Positions 52,295 to 60,745 of a DNA stretch of 64,000 bases are shown here, one piece after another (within the stretch, counting starts at the first letter, position 1; every line of letters starts with the position of its first letter). The notes below the pieces were generated by a model. It searched no databases, was not told the origin of the DNA, and saw nothing but the letters and a program-made list of their open reading frames with translations. The stretch is from positions 62,001 to 126,000 of the forward strand of contig NZ_JBIAOU010000013.1 in NCBI RefSeq assembly GCF_042879035.1, read 5' to 3'. The position numbers were made by a program, and so were the translations under genes. The stretch is from Rhodococcus_G sp042879035 (GTDB taxonomy: Bacteria > Actinomycetota > Actinomycetes > Mycobacteriales > Mycobacteriaceae).

Positions 52295-52900
52295 CTAGGG
52301 CGAGGTGACGATGACGATCACGCCCGGGGAGGCAGTGGCGATACCGGAGAAGCGCTGTTCGGAGACGATCCCGAGCTCGTCGGCGATCTCCTGCGCGGCC
52401 TGCTTCTCCGCCGCCGAGCCGGCGCTGTAGTAAACGGTGGTCCGGGAGACGTTGCCGGTGCTGTAGTTGCCGGTCTCCGACACCGTCCACCCGCCCGATT
52501 CGAGGGTGCTCGCCGTCTCCGCGGCGAGCCCGCTGACGGTGCTGTTGTTGAACACGCGGACCGAGACCGACGAGCGGTCGACGGTGCCGCTCGACGCCGA
52601 CTGGGAGCTTGCCGCGGCGAGCGGGACGGCACTGGCGGCGGGCGTGGTCGTCGTCGGCCGGGCCGACGCACCGGGGCTGTTGGGAACGGCCGACACGGGG
52701 GCGACACCGGGTACGACCTCGGTGGCCCGGGATTCGGCGTCCGAGTTGGACAGGCTCATCGCACCGATACCCGCGAACGCGATCGCGAGGGCGATGAGGA
52801 CCATCGCGAGCGCGCGCAGGGGCGGTCCCGACGATGCTGGCTGCGGGGTGCTCACTGTCTCGACCTTACGGGTCCGCGCATGGTTGCCGGCATCCGACAT
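52295..52900 (-). CDS. Membrane-anchored LytR_C-domain protein
   Basis: The protein has 201 residues. A short cytosolic N-terminus is followed by one membrane segment (about 28-50, ALAMVLIALAIAFAGIGAM), a Ser/Ala/Thr/Pro-rich linker and a C-terminal LytR_C domain (VSVRVFNNSTVSGLAAETASTL...VIVIVTSP). M. tuberculosis Rv0431 is the likely orthologue. It probably acts in the cell wall; no catalytic domain is present. Confidence 0.82.
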   Translation of the reverse strand: MSDAGNHARTRKVETVSTPQPASSGPPLRALAMVLIALAIAFAGIGAMSLSNSDAESRATEVVPGVAPVSAVPNSPGASARPTTTTPAASAVPLAAASSQSASSGTVDRSSVSVRVFNNSTVSGLAAETASTLESGGWTVSETGNYSTGNVSRTTVYYSAGSAAEKQAAQEIADELGIVSEQRFSGIATASPGVIVIVTSP

Positions 52901-52903
52901 CCC

Positions 52904-53230
52904 CTAGGTGACGTCGAACCCGAGCCGGCGTGCCGCGCGTGCCTTCTGCCTGCTCGCCCGCAGGCGGCGCAGACGTTTGACCAGCATCGGGTCCGCGGCG
53001 AGGGCTTCCGGACGGTCCACGAGGCCGTTGAGAACCTGGTAGTAGCGGGTCGCGGACATCCCGAAGAGCTCCTTGATGGCGTCCTCCTTGGCGCCCGCGT
53101 ACTTCCACCACTGCCGCTCGAAGGCGAGAATGTCGTGGTCGCGGCGAGTGAGGCCGTCCTCCCCGACCTCGTTCGCGTCCTGCAGGTCGGTCGGCTCCGA
53201 ATTCCGGCTACGCGCGGCTGCGCCGTCCAT
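52904..53230 (-). CDS. DUF3263 protein
   Basis: The protein has 108 residues from ATG 53228-53230 with AGGAG upstream; the frame extends another 40 codons without an RBS. The DUF3263 core reads DHDILAFERQWWKYAGAKEDAI and FGMSATRYYQVLNGLVDRPEAL, with a helix-turn-helix-like pattern that could bind DNA (inference). M. tuberculosis Rv0430 is the likely orthologue. It lies three bases before the LytR_C gene. Confidence 0.85.
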   Translation of the reverse strand: MDGAAARSRNSEPTDLQDANEVGEDGLTRRDHDILAFERQWWKYAGAKEDAIKELFGMSATRYYQVLNGLVDRPEALAADPMLVKRLRRLRASRQKARAARRLGFDVT

Positions 53231-53483
53231 CTCACTCCTCAACGTCGAGCTCCCGCCCAGGCTCAGCGAAGCCAAAAACTCCCCGTCCGCCCGGTCGGCT
53301 CCGCGGACCGGGCGGCGAATTACAACCGTGTGCTCCGGATATTCAACCACGGTCCCCCGACAGGATCGCCGGTTCCAACGGGCGCGTCGTTCGGCGGTTC
53401 ACCCGCCGGTTGCCCCGACCGTCAGCGGGTTCGCCGACCACCGGGGACGGACCCCGCGGCGAGTCCCACTATTCTCTGTGACC

Positions 53484-54074
53484 ATGGCTATTCTTCCGAT
53501 CCGGATCGTGGGCGACCCGGTGCTGCACGAGCCGACCCAGCCGGTGACGCAGCCCCTGTCCGAGGTGGCGGAGCTCGTCTCCGACATGTACGACACCATG
53601 GACGCCGCGAACGGGGTCGGGCTGGCCGCCAACCAGGTCGGTGTCGGCCTGCGTCTGTTCGTCTACGACTGCCCCGACTACGACTCCGATCGGGACGGTG
53701 CCCGCCGCCGCGGCGAGGTGATCAACCCCGTTCTCGAGACGTCGGAGATCCCGGAGACCATGCCGGATCCGGAGGACGACGACGAGGGCTGCCTGTCCGT
53801 GCCCGGTGAGCAGTTCCCGACCGGCCGGGCGACCTGGGCGAAGGTCACGGGCGTCGACGCGAACGGCGATCCGGTCGAGATCGAGGGCACCGGTTTCTTC
53901 GCGCGGATGCTGCAGCACGAGGTCGGGCACCTGGACGGTTTCCTCTACACGGACGTGCTGATCGGCAGGCACGCCCGCGCCGCGAAGAAGATCATCAAGC
54001 GGTCCGGCTGGGGCGTTCCGGGCCTGAGCTGGGTTCCGGGCACGGTGGAGGATCCGTTCGGACACGATGACTGA
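53484..54074 (+). CDS. def: Peptide deformylase
   Basis: The protein has 196 residues. All three active-site motifs are present: GVGLAANQVGV, EGCLSVPG (metal-binding Cys) and QHEVGHLDG (two metal-binding histidines and the catalytic Glu). It removes the formyl group from nascent N-termini. ATG 53484 is chosen; GTG 53478 in the same frame is also possible. The stop overlaps the following GNAT gene. Confidence 0.92.
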   Translation: MAILPIRIVGDPVLHEPTQPVTQPLSEVAELVSDMYDTMDAANGVGLAANQVGVGLRLFVYDCPDYDSDRDGARRRGEVINPVLETSEIPETMPDPEDDDEGCLSVPGEQFPTGRATWAKVTGVDANGDPVEIEGTGFFARMLQHEVGHLDGFLYTDVLIGRHARAAKKIIKRSGWGVPGLSWVPGTVEDPFGHDD

Positions 54075-55080
54075 CGTCCCCGCCGGGGACGAACACGACG
54101 CGCAGACCGTCCGCATCGCGGCGGCGGGACACCGCCCGCCGCGCCCGGGCAACCGCGTGGTCCTGCGGTACAAGTTGCCGCCGGGGTATCCGCAGCCGCT
54201 GACCGACATCATCGGGGAGCTCGTCGCCCTGTCACCCGCCGTGGTGGTCCGGGCGCCGGACGGACGCGTCGTGCAGGTGTCTGCGGACCAGGTCGTCGCG
54301 CTCAAGACACTGGGCGCGCGTCCGGTGGCGTCCCGGGAGATCCGCGCGCTCGAACTGGCCGCGGCGGACGCCTGGCCGGGCACCGAGCAGACCTGGATCG
54401 ACGGGTGGTTGCTGCGGTACGGCGACGGTTTCACCCGCCGGGCCAATGCGGCGGCGCCGCTGGGTCGGGCGCACCGGATCGGCGACCTGTACTCCGGTGA
54501 GACCCTCGAACGGTTGCGGGCGTGGTACGCCGAGCGGGGCCGGGCGCTGACGCTGCTGCTGCCGGACCGGCTCGGCACGGCACCCGAGGGCTGGACCACG
54601 GGTGGCGAGACGCTGGTCATGGCCGCCGACATCGGCAATCTCACCCTGCCCGACGGCACCTCGATCGTCGAGGTGACCGATCGGCCGGGCCCCGACTGGT
54701 TGGCGTCCTACCACTATCGCGGTGCGCTACTTCCGGAGCCGGCCCTCGCGGTGCTCTCGGCCGTCCGCGACGGCCGGGTCGCGTTCGGCGCGGTGCGCGG
54801 CGGAGCCGAGACGCTGGCGATCACCCGCGCAGCGATCACCGACGCCCCGGACGACCGCCGGTGGGTCGGGCTGGCGGCGGTCGAGGTGGCGCAGGCGCAC
54901 CGACGTCGCGGGCTCGGGTTCCTGATCTGCGGGGAGATGATCCGCTGGGGCCGCGACCGCGGGGCGACCCACACCTACGTCCAGGTCGAGGAGGACAACG
55001 CCGGCGCGATCGCGCTCTACCGCGCCCTCGGGTTCGTCGACCACCACCGCTACCGGTACGCCACCGCACCCACCCCCTGA
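54067..55080 (+). CDS. GNAT acetyltransferase with N-terminal SH3-like domain
   Basis: The protein has 337 residues. Residues about 25-85 form the SH3-like region seen in M. tuberculosis Rv0428c (GNRVVLRYKLPPGYPQPLTD...VVQVSADQVVAL). The C-terminal GNAT domain has VGLAAVEVAQAHRRRGLGFLICGEMIRWG (acetyl-CoA binding) and YVQVEEDNAGAIALYRALGFVDHHRY. The substrate is unknown. It overlaps def by eight bases and is probably co-expressed with it. Confidence 0.85.
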   Translation: MTDVPAGDEHDAQTVRIAAAGHRPPRPGNRVVLRYKLPPGYPQPLTDIIGELVALSPAVVVRAPDGRVVQVSADQVVALKTLGARPVASREIRALELAAADAWPGTEQTWIDGWLLRYGDGFTRRANAAAPLGRAHRIGDLYSGETLERLRAWYAERGRALTLLLPDRLGTAPEGWTTGGETLVMAADIGNLTLPDGTSIVEVTDRPGPDWLASYHYRGALLPEPALAVLSAVRDGRVAFGAVRGGAETLAITRAAITDAPDDRRWVGLAAVEVAQAHRRRGLGFLICGEMIRWGRDRGATHTYVQVEEDNAGAIALYRALGFVDHHRYRYATAPTP

Positions 55081-55099
55081 CCCCCACCCCCTTTCGGCT

Positions 55100-55142
55100 G
55101 AAGGCGCCCTTCGTGCGGCCTGATCGCACGAAGGGCACCTTC
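55100..55142 (+). terminator. Terminator between the GNAT gene and xthA
   Basis: An 18-position stem with one mismatch (55100-55117 with 55125-55142, core CCCTTCGTGCG) has a 7-base loop and starts 20 bases after the GNAT stop. Confidence 0.75.
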
Positions 55143-55186
55143 ACCCGGTGGGGTTCGGTGTCGTGGGGCCGAACTACGCTGCGGGC

Positions 55187-56002
55187 ATGCGATTGGCGAC
55201 GTGGAATGTGAACTCGGTGCGGGCCCGGACCGACCGGGTGGTGGACTGGTTGACGCGGACCGAGACGGACGTCCTGGCGATTCAGGAGACCAAGTGCCGT
55301 GACGACCAGTTCCCGACCGAACGCTTCACCGACCTCGGCTACGAGGTCGCGCATGTCGGACTGAGCCAGTGGAACGGTGTCGCGATCATCTCCCGGGTCG
55401 GACTCGAGGACGTGCAGGTCGGGTTCGAGGGCCAGCCGGGATTCGCGAAGGCGGCCGCGGACACCCTCGACCTCGCGACGCCGGTCGTGGAGGCCCGCGC
55501 GATCGGCGCGACGTGTGGCGGAGTGCGGGTCTGGAGCCTGTACGTGCCGAACGGCCGCGAGTTGGCGGACCCGCACTACGCGTACAAGCTGGACTGGTTG
55601 GCGACGCTGCGGGACGATGCCGCGAAATGGCTGGCTGACGACCCGAACGCGCAGATCGCGCTGGTCGGCGACTGGAACGTCGCGGCCACCGACGAGGACG
55701 TGTGGGATCCGGCGCTGTTCGTGGGCAAGACGCACACCTCGCAGCCGGAACGCGACGCGTTCTTCGCATTCGAGGAGATCGGGTTCACGGAGGTGACGCG
55801 TCAGCACACCCCCGGCCCCGGCGTGTACACCTACTGGGACTACACGCAGCTGCGGTTCCCGAAGCGACAGGGCATGCGCATCGACTACCAGTTCGCCTCG
55901 CCGGCGCTCGCCGCGCGGGTCACCTCCGCGTCGATCGACCGGGACGAGCGAAAGGGCAAGGGTGCCAGCGACCACGCCCCGGTCGTCGTCGAGCTGAGCT
56001 GA
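55187..56002 (+). CDS. xthA: Exodeoxyribonuclease III (AP endonuclease)
   Basis: The protein has 271 residues, starting MRLATWNVNSVRARTDRV at ATG 55187. The exonuclease III motifs are present: LAIQETKCRDDQFP (metal-binding Glu), WSLYVPNGRELADPHYAYKLDW, GDWNVAATDEDVWD and ASDHAPVVVEL (catalytic His). It incises at abasic sites and trims damaged 3' ends in base-excision repair. The orthologue is Rv0427c. Confidence 0.93.
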   Translation: MRLATWNVNSVRARTDRVVDWLTRTETDVLAIQETKCRDDQFPTERFTDLGYEVAHVGLSQWNGVAIISRVGLEDVQVGFEGQPGFAKAAADTLDLATPVVEARAIGATCGGVRVWSLYVPNGRELADPHYAYKLDWLATLRDDAAKWLADDPNAQIALVGDWNVAATDEDVWDPALFVGKTHTSQPERDAFFAFEEIGFTEVTRQHTPGPGVYTYWDYTQLRFPKRQGMRIDYQFASPALAARVTSASIDRDERKGKGASDHAPVVVELS

Positions 56003-56014
56003 GCGCGCGACGCG

Positions 56015-56413
56015 TCACGGCGCGTCGTCGACCAGGGTGAGGTACTCGGTGTGGGTGCCGAGGTAGCGCTGCACGTACGTGCACACCGGGTGCACTCGCC
56101 ACCGCCGGACCCGTGCCTCCTCGAGCACCTCGTGGACGAGGACGGCCGCCCACCCGCGGCCGCCGTGCTCCTCTTTGATCACGGTGTGCATCAGTGCGAC
56201 GCGGCAGCCGTCCTCCGGCGCGCCGTCGACGCCGCCGACGCCGCCGACGCCGAGGCAGCGGTACCCGAGGATCCCGACCAGTTCGTCGTCGACCCACAGG
56301 TCGAAACGCGAGTGCGCGGGATCGTCCTCGACCTGCGCCCGGGCGGGATCGGCGCGCCGCACCGTGACGGGTGCGCGCACCGGACCGTTGTGCCTTCTGA
56401 ACATGTCGTTCAT
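56015..56413 (-). CDS. Small GNAT-like N-acetyltransferase (tandem copy 1)
   Basis: The predicted protein has 132 residues from ATG 56411-56413; the frame runs longer and ATG 56404 is an alternative, and none has a strong RBS. It belongs to the short YjdJ/COG2388-type GNAT group (RFDLWVDDELVGILGYRCL, ALMHTVIKEEHGGRGWAAVLVHEVLEEARVRRWRVHPVCTYVQRYL). A poly-Gly/Val stretch (GVGGVGGVDG) interrupts the second strand. It is clearly paralogous to the next gene upstream at 56526-56867. Confidence 0.78.
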   Translation of the reverse strand: MNDMFRRHNGPVRAPVTVRRADPARAQVEDDPAHSRFDLWVDDELVGILGYRCLGVGGVGGVDGAPEDGCRVALMHTVIKEEHGGRGWAAVLVHEVLEEARVRRWRVHPVCTYVQRYLGTHTEYLTLVDDAP

Positions 56414-56525
56414 GCAAGCAGCCGGCCCGCCGCGGCACCGCCCGCACAGCGCGGTGGAGACAAGTTGTCGCCCATCCTTCGTCGAATCGTGGCCGAATCG
56501 CCGCCCGGGGGTCAAGTAGGCGTCG

Positions 56526-56867
56526 TCACACCGCGACGAGCATGTCGCGGTACTCGGGGTGGGCGGCGACGAACCGCTGCACGTAGGTGCAGACCGGGCG
56601 GACCCGCCACCCGTAGCGACGGGCCGCGTCGAGCGCTCCCCGCACTATCACGGCGGCGAGTCCGCGATGACCGAAGTCCTCCACGATCACGGTGTGCAGG
56701 AACGAGACGATGGGTGCGCCACGCCGGTGCTGCGCGCCGGTGGAACCGCTGTTCGCATCGATGTCGTAGTAGCCGAGGATGCCGACGAGGTCGCCGTTCA
56801 GCCACAACTCGAAGCGACTCTGGGACGCATTGTTCGCCACCTCCGCAGTCGGCGTATCCGCAATCAT
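56526..56867 (-). CDS. Small GNAT-like N-acetyltransferase (tandem copy 2)
   Basis: The protein has 113 residues from ATG 56865-56867, with GGGAGAGG upstream. RFELWLNGDLVGILGYYDID, FLHTVIVEDFGHRGLAAVIVRGALDAARRYGWRVRPVCTYVQRFV mark the same short GNAT family as 56015-56413. It aligns along its length with that gene, so the pair arose by tandem duplication. The substrate is unknown. Confidence 0.82.
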   Translation of the reverse strand: MIADTPTAEVANNASQSRFELWLNGDLVGILGYYDIDANSGSTGAQHRRGAPIVSFLHTVIVEDFGHRGLAAVIVRGALDAARRYGWRVRPVCTYVQRFVAAHPEYRDMLVAV

Positions 56868-57046
56868 CAGCCTCTCCCTACACCCGTAACAAAATGTGAT
56901 GCACGCCACTATAGGTGCGGTGTCGCGGCGGGCAACAGGGCTACCCGGAAATTGCCGACCGGACGGCGCCCGAACCGGCCCGCAACCGCCCCCCACTGGC
57001 GGTCGCGCGCGACAGCCCGCTATGGTCTCGGGCGACAACTCAACAA

Positions 57047-57151
57047 CCCACGGGGGCTCGCACCAGCGGGCTGAGAGGACGGCTAGCTCTTCGTCGAGCG
57101 CTCAGGGCCGTCGACCGTATGAACCTGACCGGGTAATGCCGGCGTAGGGAG
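57047..57151 (+). promoter_or_regulatory. TPP riboswitch (THI element) upstream of thiC
   Basis: The conserved THI-box segments are present in order: GGGGGCTCGCACC (57052 onward), GCTGAGAGG, then GAACCTGACCGGGTAATGCC and GGCGTAGGGAG. The 3' part contains the thiC RBS AGGGAG (57146-57151), eight bases before the ATG. Binding of thiamine pyrophosphate would hide the RBS and shut off thiC-thiD translation. Confidence 0.93.
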
Positions 57152-57158
57152 ATTCTCG

Positions 57159-58799
57159 ATGAGGCACACCTCTGTCACCACCGAGCCGTCCGTCACCACC
57201 GGGCCGATCGAGGGGAGCAGCAAGCAGTACCTGGACGTCGACGGGCTGTCGGTCCCGGTCCGGCGCGTCCACCTGACCACCGGGGCACACCTGGACCTGT
57301 ACGACACCTCCGGCCCGTACACCGACACGAACGCGACGATCGACCTGGAAGCGGGCCTGCCGCCGGTGCGCTCGGCGTGGCCGCGCCCCGCGGGCGCCAC
57401 CACGCAGCTGGGCTGGGCACGCGCCGGTGTCGTGACCGACGAGATGCGCTATTGCGCTGCCCGCGAAGGTGTTTCACCCGAAGTCGTGCGCGAGGAGGTA
57501 GCCGCGGGTCGCGCGGTGATCCCGGCCAACCGCCGCCACCCCGAGCTCGAACCGATGGTGATCGGCAAGCGGTTCGCCGTCAAGGTGAACGCGAACATCG
57601 GCAACTCGGCGGTCAGTTCGTCGATCGCCGAGGAGGTCGAGAAGATGGTGTGGGCGACCCGCTGGGGCGCCGACACCATCATGGACCTGTCCACCGGGAA
57701 GAACATCCACGAGACCCGGGAGTGGATCCTGCGCAACTCCCCCGTGCCGGTGGGCACGGTGCCGATCTACCAGGCACTCGAGAAGGTCGGCGGGGATCCG
57801 ACCAAGCTGACGTGGGAGTTGTACCGGGACACCGTGATCGAGCAGTGCGAGCAGGGCGTCGACTACATGACCGTCCACGCCGGTGTGCTGCTGCGGTACG
57901 TACCGCTCACCGCGAAGCGGGTCACCGGGATCGTCTCCCGCGGCGGCTCGATCATGGCGGCCTGGTGTCTCGCACACCACCGGGAGTCGTTCCTGTACAC
58001 GCACTTCGAGGAACTCTGCGAGATCCTCGCGCGCTACGACGTGACGTTCTCGCTCGGCGACGGACTGCGTCCCGGGTCGATCGCGGATGCCAACGACGAG
58101 GCCCAGTTCGCCGAACTGCGCACCCTCGGCGAACTCACCACGATCGCGAAATCACATGGCGTGCAGGTGATGATCGAGGGACCGGGCCACGTGCCGATGC
58201 ACAAGATCGTCGAGAACGTGCGACTCGAGGAGGAGTGGTGCGAGGAGGCGCCGTTCTACACCCTCGGACCGCTCGCCACCGACATCGCGCCCGCCTACGA
58301 CCACATCACGTCGGCGATCGGTGCCGCGATGATCGCCCAGGCCGGGACCGCGATGCTCTGCTACGTCACCCCGAAAGAGCATCTGGGACTGCCGAACCGG
58401 GACGACGTGAAGGTCGGCGTCATCGCGTACAAGATCGCCGCGCACGCGGCGGACCTGGCCAAGGGCCACCCCCGGGCGCAGGAACGTGACGACGCGCTGT
58501 CGACGGCGCGCTTCGAGTTCCGCTGGCACGACCAGTTCGCGCTGTCGCTCGACCCGGACACCGCCCGCGAGTACCACGACGAGACGCTGCCCGCCGAGCC
58601 GGCGAAGACCGCGCACTTCTGCTCGATGTGCGGCCCGAAGTTCTGCTCGATGCGCATCTCGGCGGACGTCCGCGCCTACGCGGAGGAGCACGGGCTCACC
58701 GACGCGGTGGCGTTGGAGGCGGGCATGGCGGAGAAGTCCGCGGAGTTCGCGGGCAGCGGAAGCCAGGTGTACCTGCCCGTCGTTCCCACGGGTCGTTAG
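57159..58799 (+). CDS. thiC: Phosphomethylpyrimidine synthase
   Basis: The protein has 546 residues. The radical-SAM motif of ThiC, CSMCGPKFCSM, is near the C-terminus (CxxCxxxxC for the 4Fe-4S cluster). MVIGKRFAVKVNANIGNSAV, GADTIMDLSTGKNIHETREWI and EGPGHVPMHKI are family blocks. It rearranges aminoimidazole ribotide to hydroxymethylpyrimidine phosphate, the pyrimidine half of thiamine. It is under the TPP riboswitch and precedes thiD by 11 bases. Confidence 0.95.
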   Translation: MRHTSVTTEPSVTTGPIEGSSKQYLDVDGLSVPVRRVHLTTGAHLDLYDTSGPYTDTNATIDLEAGLPPVRSAWPRPAGATTQLGWARAGVVTDEMRYCAAREGVSPEVVREEVAAGRAVIPANRRHPELEPMVIGKRFAVKVNANIGNSAVSSSIAEEVEKMVWATRWGADTIMDLSTGKNIHETREWILRNSPVPVGTVPIYQALEKVGGDPTKLTWELYRDTVIEQCEQGVDYMTVHAGVLLRYVPLTAKRVTGIVSRGGSIMAAWCLAHHRESFLYTHFEELCEILARYDVTFSLGDGLRPGSIADANDEAQFAELRTLGELTTIAKSHGVQVMIEGPGHVPMHKIVENVRLEEEWCEEAPFYTLGPLATDIAPAYDHITSAIGAAMIAQAGTAMLCYVTPKEHLGLPNRDDVKVGVIAYKIAAHAADLAKGHPRAQERDDALSTARFEFRWHDQFALSLDPDTAREYHDETLPAEPAKTAHFCSMCGPKFCSMRISADVRAYAEEHGLTDAVALEAGMAEKSAEFAGSGSQVYLPVVPTGR

Positions 58800-58810
58800 G
58801 CTCACCGGTT

Positions 58811-59677
58811 GTGAAGCTGCTGCCGCTGACCCCCGATGGTCAGACTCCCGTTCGCGTCCTCACCATCGCCGGAACCGACTCCGGCGGCGGTGCGGGCATC
58901 CAGGCCGATTCGCGCACGATGGCGCTGCTCGGCGTGCACGCCTGCGTCGCGGTCGCGGCCGTGACCGTACAGAACTCGGTGGGGGTCAGCGGTTTTCACG
59001 AGATTCCGCCGCAGGTGGTCGCGGACCAGGTGCGGTGCGTCGTCGAGGACATCGGGGTGAGCGCCGCGAAGACCGGGATGCTGGCGTCGACCGCGATCAT
59101 CGAGTCGGTCGCGCAGGTGTGCGGCGAGGTCGGCATCGGCCGGGGCACCCCGGTGCCGCTGGTCGTCGATCCGGTGTGCGCGTCGATGCACGGTGATCCG
59201 CTCCTGCACGAGGAGGCCCTGGACGCGGTCCGGCACACGCTGATCCCGCTGGCGTCGCTCGTCACCCCGAATCTCGACGAGGTCCGGCTGATCACCGGCA
59301 TCGAGGTGGTCGACGACGCGACGGCGCGGCGGGCGGCGGAGGCGCTGCACGGACTGGGTGCGCAGTGGGCACTGGTCAAGGGCGGGCATCTGCGCACGTC
59401 GACCGAGTCGACGGACCTGCTGTTCGACGGGGAGCGTTTCCACGAGTTCACCAGTCCCCGCATCGACACCGGCAACGACCACGGCGGCGGCGACACCCTC
59501 GCCGCGTCGATCGCGTCCGCCCTCGCGCACGGGTACCCGATGCCCGACGCCGTCGAGTTCGGGAAGCAGTGGGTCACGCGCTGCCTCGCCGCGTCGTACG
59601 ACCTCGGGGCGGGGCACGGGCCCGTCTCCCCGCTGTGGCGCCTGCACACGGACGCCGCGGACGGTCAGCGCGAATAG
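58811..59677 (+). CDS. thiD: Hydroxymethylpyrimidine/phosphomethylpyrimidine kinase
   Basis: The protein has 288 residues from GTG 58811. ThiD motifs: VLTIAGTDSGGGAGIQADSRTM at the N-terminus, SAAKTGML, VVDPVCASMHGDPLL, LVTPNLDEV and the anion hole NDHGGGDTLAASIAS. It phosphorylates HMP and HMP-P for thiamine synthesis. It shares the thiC transcript. Its last 13 bases overlap the small minus-strand ORF at 59665-59850. Confidence 0.93.
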   Translation: MKLLPLTPDGQTPVRVLTIAGTDSGGGAGIQADSRTMALLGVHACVAVAAVTVQNSVGVSGFHEIPPQVVADQVRCVVEDIGVSAAKTGMLASTAIIESVAQVCGEVGIGRGTPVPLVVDPVCASMHGDPLLHEEALDAVRHTLIPLASLVTPNLDEVRLITGIEVVDDATARRAAEALHGLGAQWALVKGGHLRTSTESTDLLFDGERFHEFTSPRIDTGNDHGGGDTLAASIASALAHGYPMPDAVEFGKQWVTRCLAASYDLGAGHGPVSPLWRLHTDAADGQRE

Positions 59678-59850
59678 TCCCTGAAGGTCATCACGGCACC
59701 GACCAGGATCACCATGGCAGCGACGAGGTAGACCGCGATCCGGAACCAGTAGGGACCGACCCCGTAGTAGTTCACGGCGAACGCGCCGAGCATCGAGGCC
59801 AGGATCAGAACGATTCCGTAGAAGGGTGTTCGCTGTTCCCGATCAACCAT
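59665..59850 (-). CDS. 61-residue membrane protein
   Basis: The protein has two predicted membrane segments (GIVLILASMLGAFAVNYYG and FRIAVYLVAAMVILVGAVM) and short polar ends. ATG 59848-59850 is chosen; the frame extends upstream without support. The 3' end overlaps thiD on the opposite strand by 13 bases. The family resembles short DUF3099-like actinobacterial membrane proteins, but I cannot name it with confidence. Confidence 0.65.
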   Translation of the reverse strand: MVDREQRTPFYGIVLILASMLGAFAVNYYGVGPYWFRIAVYLVAAMVILVGAVMTFRDYSR

Positions 59851-59900
59851 GCATCCAGTGTCCGCGCGCGACGGGCGGGTGGCAATGGGGCGCCTACGGC

Positions 59901-59948
59901 GCAGTGGTGCACTTTCGGATGCTCCGGCATCCGGAAGTGCACCACTGC
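59901..59948 (-). repeat. Dispersed hairpin element, copy B
   Basis: A 22-position stem with one mismatch (59901-59922 with 59927-59948, outer arms GCAGTGGTGCAC / GTGCACCACTGC) has a four-base loop TCCG. It is the clearest copy of the family. It begins two bases after the ABC permease stop (59951-59953, minus strand) and may terminate that operon. Confidence 0.85.
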
Positions 59949-59950
59949 CG

Positions 59951-60745
59951 TCAGGCATCCCGGCGGTTGACGACGTACAGCGACGCCCCGAACACGATCG
60001 CGACGAATACCGCGAAGTACACCAGGCTCCCCCACGGACCCCAGTGCCAGTCGATGCCCTGGTCGGAGCCGAGGAAGTGGTTGGCGTTCGCGAACGGCAG
60101 GAACGGCTGGATCTCCCGCCCGACCTTGCCGAACAGGCCGAACAGCGACTCGATCAGCAGCGGCCACAACAGCAGCAGGGTGATCGCACCCGCCGACTGC
60201 CGCACCAGCGAGCCGACCCCGACCGCCAGCGCGACGCACAGCAGCGCGTAGATCGGCACGCCGTAGATCGCCCGCCAGGCCTCCGCGCCGGAGAGCGTCA
60301 GCAAAGCGCCGGCCTCGCTGCCGGCGGCGGCCTTCGCGATGGCGTACGCACCGAAGGTGAGCACGAACGTCAGCACCGCACCGAAGATCCCGATCAGCGC
60401 GGCCTTCGTCACCAGCACGGAGTCGCGCTTCGGCACGGCCTGGAAGGTGGTGCGGATGATCCCGAACCGGTATTCGCTGGTCACGGCGAGTGCGGCCATG
60501 ATCATCAGGACGAGCACACCGAATCCGGTGACGCCGCCGACGGAGTCGGCCAGGGTCGGTAGGAACGGGTCGACGCCCGGAGTCTCGCCCCTCGCGATCT
60601 GGTCGTTGTACGCGTTCAGGCTCACCTTCGCGGTCAGGCCGATGACGGCGGCGAGACCGAGACCGAGCACGATGATCGCGACGGTGCACCACCACGGCGA
60701 CTTCGTCGAGGTGAGTTTGATTCGCTCCGCTGCCACGACACCCAT
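59951..60745 (-). CDS. ABC-2-type exporter permease
   Basis: The protein has 264 residues and six membrane segments, beginning with the amphipathic MGVVAAERIKLTSTKSPWW typical of ABC-2 permeases of the bacitracin/antibiotic-exporter kind. It overlaps the ATPase gene by one base (60745) and should form the membrane half of the exporter. The substrate is unknown. Confidence 0.82.
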   Translation of the reverse strand: MGVVAAERIKLTSTKSPWWCTVAIIVLGLGLAAVIGLTAKVSLNAYNDQIARGETPGVDPFLPTLADSVGGVTGFGVLVLMIMAALAVTSEYRFGIIRTTFQAVPKRDSVLVTKAALIGIFGAVLTFVLTFGAYAIAKAAAGSEAGALLTLSGAEAWRAIYGVPIYALLCVALAVGVGSLVRQSAGAITLLLLWPLLIESLFGLFGKVGREIQPFLPFANANHFLGSDQGIDWHWGPWGSLVYFAVFVAIVFGASLYVVNRRDA

